Positions 31,110 to 35,793 of a stretch of 35,793 nt of DNA are shown here, piece by piece. Positions within the stretch are counted from its first letter, which is position 1. Each line of letters begins with the position of its first letter. Position numbers and translations under genes: made by a program. The stretch comes from a bacterium (GTDB lineage Bacteria; Electryoneota; RPQS01). Where the stretch lies: the NCBI GenBank assembly GCA_026394155.1, contig JAPKYT010000122.1, positions 1 through 35,793 on the forward strand. Reading direction: 5' to 3'. Below the pieces are notes generated by a model. That model had not been told where the DNA came from. It did no database searches and was given only the letters and a program-made list of their open reading frames with translations.

Positions 31110-32327
31110 TCAACCCTCGCGAATGGCGTCCACGGGCGCCAGCCTTGATGCGTGCCGCGCGGGATAGACCGCCCCCAGATAGGACAGCAGCACGGCGATG
31201 AGCACCACCGCTGCGAAGTCCAGCGGCTGCATTTTCACCGGCAGCGCTTCGAGAAAATAGATGTCGGACGGCAGGGCGACCCAGTGATAGCGGAGCTGAC
31301 CGAGGCAAACCAGAAAGCCGATGACGGTGCCCAGCACGCCGCCCACCACGCCCACGATCAGCCCCTGCGTGCTGAAAATGCGGGCCACGTCGCGGTCGCG
31401 CGCGCCCATCGCTTTCAAGATGCCGATGTCGCGCCGCTTTTCCATGGCCACCATGATGAGCGTCGAAAGAATGTTGAAAGCGGCCACCATGATGATAAGC
31501 GAGAGAATGATCGTCCACATCCACTTCTCGATTTTCATCCACGAAAAGAGCGTGCGGCGGAGTTCGAACCACGTTTGCGCATAGTACGGCTGGTCGAAAC
31601 GGGATTCGAGTTCGAGCTTGACCTTATCGGCAAGATACAGGTTGTCGAGCTTGATTTCCAGTCCGTCCACGCGCTCGCCCCGCTTGAACAGGTCGCGGGC
31701 AACGTTCACGTCGAGATAGGCGATGACGTCGTCGAACTCGAAGAGGCCGGTTTGAAACACTCCGGTCAGAACGAACTTGCGCACGGCGGGGGCGGAGAAT
31801 GTGCTCGTCATCCCGGCCGGCGAAAAGAGCACGACCGTATCTCCCACCGCCACCCCCAGCCGTTCAGCCAGAAAGCGGCCCACGATGATGCCGGGCAAGC
31901 CGTCGCGCGCGAAGTTCACGCTGCCCGAAAGCAGGTGCTTGGGCAAATCACTGACTTCCGAAAGCGTGGCCGGATCCACGCCGCGCGCCATGACGCCCTC
32001 GGACGTGTTCCCCACCCGCAGCATGCCTTTCTCGAACACATACGGAGAGACTCCGGTCACGTGCGGCAGTTTGCGCACGATGGCGGCGGCTTCCGGCCAG
32101 TCGCTGATGCCGCGGTCGCCGTAGGTGGTGAGCCGCAGATGCGCGTCCGCGCCGAGAATGCGCTGCCGCACCTCGCTCTCAAAACCGTTCATCACCGACA
32201 TGACGATGATGAGCGCGGCCGTGCCGATGGTCACGCCGCCGATGGAGAGATACGAGATCAGCGAGATGAACCCTGAGCGCGAACGTGATCGAAGATAGCG
32301 CTGGGCGATGAAGAGATGTGTGCGCAT
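31110..32327 (-). CDS. LolC/LolE-family lipoprotein-releasing ABC permease
   Basis: The 405-residue protein has the MacB/FtsX-type layout. An N-terminal helix follows RYLRSRSRSGFISLISYLSI. A large periplasmic domain (about 50-270) is followed by three C-terminal helices around ILSLIIMVAAFNILSTLIMV, the cytoplasmic coupling motif EKRRDIGILKAMGAR, and ends PARHASRLAPVDAIREG. LolC/E work with the ATPase LolD to extract lipoproteins from the inner membrane for transport to the outer membrane. A lolD gene would often follow, but here a glycosyltransferase gene does. The two lipoprotein genes nearby are possible clients (inference). Confidence 0.93.
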   Translation of the reverse strand: MRTHLFIAQRYLRSRSRSGFISLISYLSIGGVTIGTAALIIVMSVMNGFESEVRQRILGADAHLRLTTYGDRGISDWPEAAAIVRKLPHVTGVSPYVFEKGMLRVGNTSEGVMARGVDPATLSEVSDLPKHLLSGSVNFARDGLPGIIVGRFLAERLGVAVGDTVVLFSPAGMTSTFSAPAVRKFVLTGVFQTGLFEFDDVIAYLDVNVARDLFKRGERVDGLEIKLDNLYLADKVKLELESRFDQPYYAQTWFELRRTLFSWMKIEKWMWTIILSLIIMVAAFNILSTLIMVAMEKRRDIGILKAMGARDRDVARIFSTQGLIVGVVGGVLGTVIGFLVCLGQLRYHWVALPSDIYFLEALPVKMQPLDFAAVVLIAVLLSYLGAVYPARHASRLAPVDAIREG

Positions 32328-32338
32328 GTTTCTTACAA

Positions 32339-32560
32339 TGTCATTCTGGACACCATTCTTATGGGCGTCCAGAATCTCAATCGGTGGCGAGTTCCCTTTA
32401 CGTTGTCATTCTGGAGAACGCGTCTTCGGCGGGCGTCCTCCCACGTTGTCATTCTGGATACTGCGTGCTCTTCAATCTTGCGCGCGGGCGCCCCCCCCAC
32501 GTTGTCATTCTGGACACCGCGTGCTCTTCAATCTTGCGCGCGGGCGTCCAGAATCTCAAT
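32339..32560. repeat. Tandem array of four TGTCATTCTGGA palindromic elements
   Basis: Elements start at 32339, 32404, 32447 and 32503, each with TGTCATTCTGGA. The first and last end in GGGCGTCCAGAATCTCAAT; the middle two have lost that arm (GGGCGTCCTCCCA and GGGCGCCCCCCCCA). Elements 2-4 are joined by ACGT. The last one contains the stop codon of the GIY-YIG gene. It is related to 8778-8831 and 32886-32938. Confidence 0.88.
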
Positions 32561-32858
32561 CTCCCTCCGCATCGTACCATCCGTCAGCGAGGTCTTTCCA
32601 TTCCGGGTTATGCCCTTCAATCAAGCGAATCTTCCAAGCCCGCGGCCAATTCTTGAGCCTTTTCTCGCGTACAATCGCGCTCTCAATGCTGGTTGTGGCT
32701 TCGTAATGCACGAGCCGGTTGATGCGATAGCGCTCGGCAAATCCCTTCGTGATCTTGTGCCGATGCTCCCACACGCGGCGGCGAAGGTCATTGGTCACCC
32801 CGATGTAGAGCCGGCGCGTCTTGGAGGCTAAGATATAGACGTAGTACTGCCTGGTCAT
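32556..32858 (-). CDS. Small GIY-YIG nuclease-domain protein
   Basis: The 100-residue protein is a single GIY-YIG domain of the UPF0213/URI type: YYVYILAS (the GIY equivalent), LYIGVTNDLRRRVWEH (YIG plus the catalytic-region Arg), and a Glu at residue 75 to 85 region in SAIVREKRLKNW. Family members are metal-dependent endonucleases; small stand-alone versions are of uncertain function. The gene is enclosed by palindromic elements in opposite orientations (32503-32560 and 32886-32938), and its stop codon lies inside the left one. That arrangement suggests a mobile or repeat-linked unit. Confidence 0.92.
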   Translation of the reverse strand: MTRQYYVYILASKTRRLYIGVTNDLRRRVWEHRHKITKGFAERYRINRLVHYEATTSIESAIVREKRLKNWPRAWKIRLIEGHNPEWKDLADGWYDAEGD

Positions 32859-32885
32859 TACCGCCGCCAGGAAACCTCAATCGAG

Positions 32886-32938
32886 ATTCTGGACGCCCGT
32901 GCGCGAAGCCCCAAGAGCGCGCGGTGTCCAGAATGACA
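32886..32938. repeat. TGTCATTCTGGAC palindromic element, inverted, upstream of GIY-YIG
   Basis: ATTCTGGACGCCCGTGCGCG, then AGCGCGCGGTGTCCAGAATGACA in shorter parts: arms ATTCTGGAC and GTCCAGAATGACA. It is inverted relative to the array at 32339-32560 and in the same orientation as 8778-8831. Confidence 0.88.
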
Positions 32939-32984
32939 GTAGGGGCAAATTCGGTGTCCAACTCAATGAAGATTGCACTGTCTC

Positions 32985-34208
32985 TCACTGAGCCCGCTGC
33001 AGCCCGATCTTCTCATGCACCGGGTTCGACTTGAGCACGGCGTACAGGCAGTCGAGCAGAATCAATGCTTGTAGGGCGTCCCGGCGAGTGAACTGAGTCT
33101 TGTTTCCGTGCATGATGGATTTTCTATCGAGCGGCAAGCACGCCCCGCGGTCTCTTCCGGGACCTTCAAAAACGTCTGTCACGAACTGTGCAAGTGCGTC
33201 CGCGGTCAGGCACAGGAGATGAGGTGAGGCATCGGTGATCGTGCTCTTCAGGTAATCGGCTATCTTGCTGTCCTTGGCGTCACGATACTCCTCGAACATG
33301 ATCCCGCTGAATTGCGCGACCGACAGCGTGGTTGAGGCAGCGAATCTCCCTGCGTGATAGAGGCACACCGTCTCATCCAACAGGTTTGCGCGCCGCCTGA
33401 ACGTCTCAACGCTTAACCACGCATCCCGCATGGCGGCGACACGTTCGGCGGTGAAGAAATCATATGCGACTTGGTCACCCGCCATGCCATTCCCAAGACC
33501 ATAGAGCTTCGCGGTGTCACGATATGGCCGCGGGAAGACCGTCAGAACGGGATACCATCCATTGGTCTCGAGAATCTGTCGCTCAGGTCCGCGGTCAACT
33601 AACCATGCTTCGATTTGCCTTGAGTAAAGACCATGTTTGAGCGGCTCGCGAATCTGCGTTGGCTCGGTTCCATCATCCCAAAGTCTGTTGCCACATTGTC
33701 TGAAGTCAAACCAGATGTGTCGCTTCTGGCCGTCATTGAAGATAAGGACGTATCCGTCACTTGCTCTGACTCGTGGCAGAATCAGGGCATCAACGTCGGC
33801 GAACTGGTCTAAGCTCGTCTTGCTGGGCATAGCCCCAACCGGCACATGTGACTTCAGTGTCGCTACAAATTGAAGTTGGATATCGTCGTCGAAGTAGGTC
33901 TCGCTCGCATTGTCAGGCGGAAGCACGACCAAGACGGCGCTATGTGGACTGGCGGCAATACTCGATGAAACTACCTTCGGGTCACCGTCGAACCAAATGG
34001 AGCACACCGATTGCAGCAGATTAGCAAGGGGCACACCGCTGTCCTCATCGTAGTGGCCCGAAACTTGGGCCCAGAAATAGTGCCCAGCAGGCACAGCTAC
34101 TGGCGCTACGCCCGTAGGGTGTGTGTTCGCCGAGGTAGTGCGTACAATTGTGGATAGGTCCAACTCACCGTGCCTTACTATACCGGCTACATCGCATCCG
34201 GTGTTCAA
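32985..34208 (-). CDS. Unknown protein with a HEPN-like C-terminal domain
   Basis: This 407-residue protein has no signal peptide or membrane segment. The N-terminal 330 residues are not recognised. The C-terminal part reads RKSIMHGNKTQFTRRDALQA then LILLDCLYAVL. That is the look of Apea-like HEPN domains, with an R362-x4-H367 motif of the kind that forms HEPN RNase active sites. This suggests an RNA-cleaving or defence-related role (inference). The frame opens with TTG at 34208 overlapping the lysS stop (TTGA), with GAGGAG directly adjacent; a later start such as TTG at 34163 is possible. Its base composition is less GC-rich than lysS, so it may have been acquired. Confidence 0.7.
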   Translation of the reverse strand: MNTGCDVAGIVRHGELDLSTIVRTTSANTHPTGVAPVAVPAGHYFWAQVSGHYDEDSGVPLANLLQSVCSIWFDGDPKVVSSSIAASPHSAVLVVLPPDNASETYFDDDIQLQFVATLKSHVPVGAMPSKTSLDQFADVDALILPRVRASDGYVLIFNDGQKRHIWFDFRQCGNRLWDDGTEPTQIREPLKHGLYSRQIEAWLVDRGPERQILETNGWYPVLTVFPRPYRDTAKLYGLGNGMAGDQVAYDFFTAERVAAMRDAWLSVETFRRRANLLDETVCLYHAGRFAASTTLSVAQFSGIMFEEYRDAKDSKIADYLKSTITDASPHLLCLTADALAQFVTDVFEGPGRDRGACLPLDRKSIMHGNKTQFTRRDALQALILLDCLYAVLKSNPVHEKIGLQRAQ

Positions 34209-35725
34209 CTCCTCAACTGCGGAAACAGAATCACTTCGCGGATGGAGGTTTGGTCGGTGAGGAGCATGGCGAGACGATCCACGCCGATGCCCATGCCGGC
34301 GGTGGGGGGCATGCCGGTCTCCAGCGCGCGCAGGAAATCTTCGTCAAGCGGCTGCGTTTCCTCATCACCCGCTTCCTTGAGCTTGCGCTGCGCTTCGAAC
34401 CGTTCACGCTGATCGAGAGGGTCATTCAGCTCGCTGAAGGCATTGCCCAATTCCAAACCGAAGGCGAAGGGTTGAAAGCGTTCCACGAGCCGCGGATCAT
34501 CGCGGTGCTTCTTGGCGAGCGGCGAAAGCGAAAGCGGATAATCGCAGATAATCGTCGGTTCGAGCAAGCCGGGCCGCACCAGAGTTTTCATCATCTCGTC
34601 GAGAATCTTGCCCTCGCCCATTTCGCGCGTGATCGGCACGTCGTGCTTCAGCGCAACCTCGGCCAGCTCGCGCGCGCTTGCTCCCACCAGATCCGTTCCC
34701 GTGGCCTGCTTCAGAAGATCAAAAAACGTGACGCGGCGAAAGGGCTTTGCGAAATCAATCGTCCGGCCCTGATAGGTCACTTCGGTGGTTCCCAAAGCGG
34801 CGCGCGCCACGAAGCGGAAGAGTTCCTCAGACAGATCCATGAGGTCGCGGTAGTCCGCGTAGGCCTGATAGAACTCGAGCATGGTGAATTCCGGATTGTG
34901 GAATTTGTCCATGCCCTCGTTGCGGAAGTCCTTGCTGATTTCGTAGACTCTCTCCAAGCCGCCGACAAGCAGCCGCTTGAGATAGAGTTCGTCGGCGATG
35001 CGCAGGAAGAAATCGCGGTCGAGGACGTTGTAGTGCGTGGTGAACGGTTTTGCCAGCGCGCCGCCGTAAAGAGGCTGCAAAGCGGGAGTCTCTACTTCGA
35101 GAAAGCCGCGGCCGTCGAGGAACTCGCGCATGGCGGAAATGATGCGCGCGCGCACGCGGAAGATTTCGCGCACGGAAGGATTCACCGCCAGGTCGAGGTA
35201 GCGCTGGCGGTAGCGCGCTTCCTTGTCGGTGAAGGCGTCGAAGACCTGTCCCTCGCACTCTTTGACCACCGGCAGCGGATGCAGGCTCTTGGAGAGCAGC
35301 TCGAAACTCTGCGCGCGCAGGGTGGGCTCGCCGGTCTTGGTGCGAAACACCGTTCCGCGGACACCGATAATGTCTCCGATGTCGAGCAGATGACGAAAGA
35401 TTTCGTAGGCCTGTTCACCCACGCGGTCGCGCTGCACGTAAATCTGCATCTCGCCGAATTCGTCGCGCACATGGCAGAAGCCCGCCTTCCCCATAATGCG
35501 GACGGTGTGGATGCGGCCCGCGATGGAGAAGACCGGCCCAACGTGCTCTGCGTTCTCGATCTTGGAATCGAAATCGCGCAGCAGATCGGGGATGTGCGTG
35601 TCCTTCTCGAAGCGATAGGGATACGGATTCACACCTAACGCGCGCAGCTTGTCGAGCTTTTCGCGGCGCAGGCGGAGGATTTCGTTCAGGTCTTCGTGGG
35701 AGGGAGATGAGGATTCGTTGGGCAT
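34205..35725 (-). CDS. lysS: Lysyl-tRNA synthetase, class II
   Basis: It charges tRNA-Lys with lysine using ATP. The 506-residue protein has the N-terminal OB-fold anticodon-binding domain (about 65-150, SIAGRIHTVRIMGKAGFCHV). The class II catalytic motifs follow: motif 1 FLDGRGFLEVETPALQP, motif 2 YEISKDFRNEGMDKFHNPEF and motif 3 GMGIGVDRLAMLLT. Length and order are normal for the bacterial enzyme. The ATG at 35725 has no strong ribosome site. The stop overlaps the start of the HEPN-like gene, so the two share a transcript. Confidence 0.98.
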   Translation of the reverse strand: MPNESSSPSHEDLNEILRLRREKLDKLRALGVNPYPYRFEKDTHIPDLLRDFDSKIENAEHVGPVFSIAGRIHTVRIMGKAGFCHVRDEFGEMQIYVQRDRVGEQAYEIFRHLLDIGDIIGVRGTVFRTKTGEPTLRAQSFELLSKSLHPLPVVKECEGQVFDAFTDKEARYRQRYLDLAVNPSVREIFRVRARIISAMREFLDGRGFLEVETPALQPLYGGALAKPFTTHYNVLDRDFFLRIADELYLKRLLVGGLERVYEISKDFRNEGMDKFHNPEFTMLEFYQAYADYRDLMDLSEELFRFVARAALGTTEVTYQGRTIDFAKPFRRVTFFDLLKQATGTDLVGASARELAEVALKHDVPITREMGEGKILDEMMKTLVRPGLLEPTIICDYPLSLSPLAKKHRDDPRLVERFQPFAFGLELGNAFSELNDPLDQRERFEAQRKLKEAGDEETQPLDEDFLRALETGMPPTAGMGIGVDRLAMLLTDQTSIREVILFPQLRS

Positions 35726-35793
35726 CGTTTTCGTTCGGATTGATTCCGGCCGCGCGGGGACGCACGGCTCGGCGGCAAGGGATTCCGTTCGAA

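Noticed and set aside
32339-32560. Possible CRISPR array
   Set aside because: The repeated units start alike but are themselves palindromic, spacing varies from 43 to 65 bases, and the intervening sequence is related between units rather than unique. No cas genes are near.

Overview
The window is a GC-rich bacterial chromosome segment. It probably comes from an uncultivated lineage of the FCB superphylum (Zixibacteria, KSB1, Latescibacteria or Electryoneota-like). The reasons are three secreted proteins ending in a PNPFNS-type sorting domain (type IX secretion tail / FlgD-like fold), Gram-negative lipoproteins and a LolC/E permease, and intergenic regions full of short repeats. I cannot name the species from sequence alone.

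Layout. 1-2.2 kb: the end of a TPR protein, then a secreted Asp-box (sialidase-like) propeller protein whose sorting domain is out of frame at a heptanucleotide repeat. 2.2-8.7 kb: an NRAMP metal transporter fused to a UspA domain, a secreted FN3 protein on the minus strand, 6-phosphofructokinase with a clear promoter, a second sorting-domain protein, and a small acidic protein. 8.7-14.9 kb: the glycolytic cluster gap, pgk, tpiA, secG, then tRNA-Leu(GAG) and a STAS protein. Between gap and pgk lies a 1.8-kb accessory island with a RAYT (REP-associated tyrosine transposase), five REP-like palindromes, an ORF6N DNA-binding gene, a MNT nucleotidyltransferase, a decapitated HEPN toxin gene and reciprocal fragments of RAYT and ORF6N.

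15-32.3 kb is almost entirely minus strand. It holds a SpoIID-like protein, a pentapeptide-repeat/TIR protein and a TrmH-family methyltransferase in one tight operon. Next come a Gly/Ala-rich exported protein coupled to an SH3 protein, a sodium:solute symporter, and a Ser/Thr kinase-TPR protein followed after 3 bases by a GAF/PAS histidine kinase. Two paralogous lipoproteins with duplicated promoters and terminators, a GT39-like membrane glycosyltransferase and a LolC/E permease complete it. 32.3-35.8 kb: a palindrome array, a small GIY-YIG nuclease bounded by inverted copies of that palindrome, an unknown protein with a HEPN-like tail, and lysS.

The strongest signals for something undescribed are: (1) the REP/RAYT/ORF6N island, with matching palindromes upstream of and inside the ORF6N gene; (2) the GIY-YIG gene enclosed by inverted copies of a repeat that recurs in the window; and (3) a family of heptanucleotide arrays, one of which sits in a coding region exactly where the reading frame of a secretion signal is lost, so that adding one unit would restore it. 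Housekeeping genes are ordinary. All functions are assigned by reading the sequence, without database searches.
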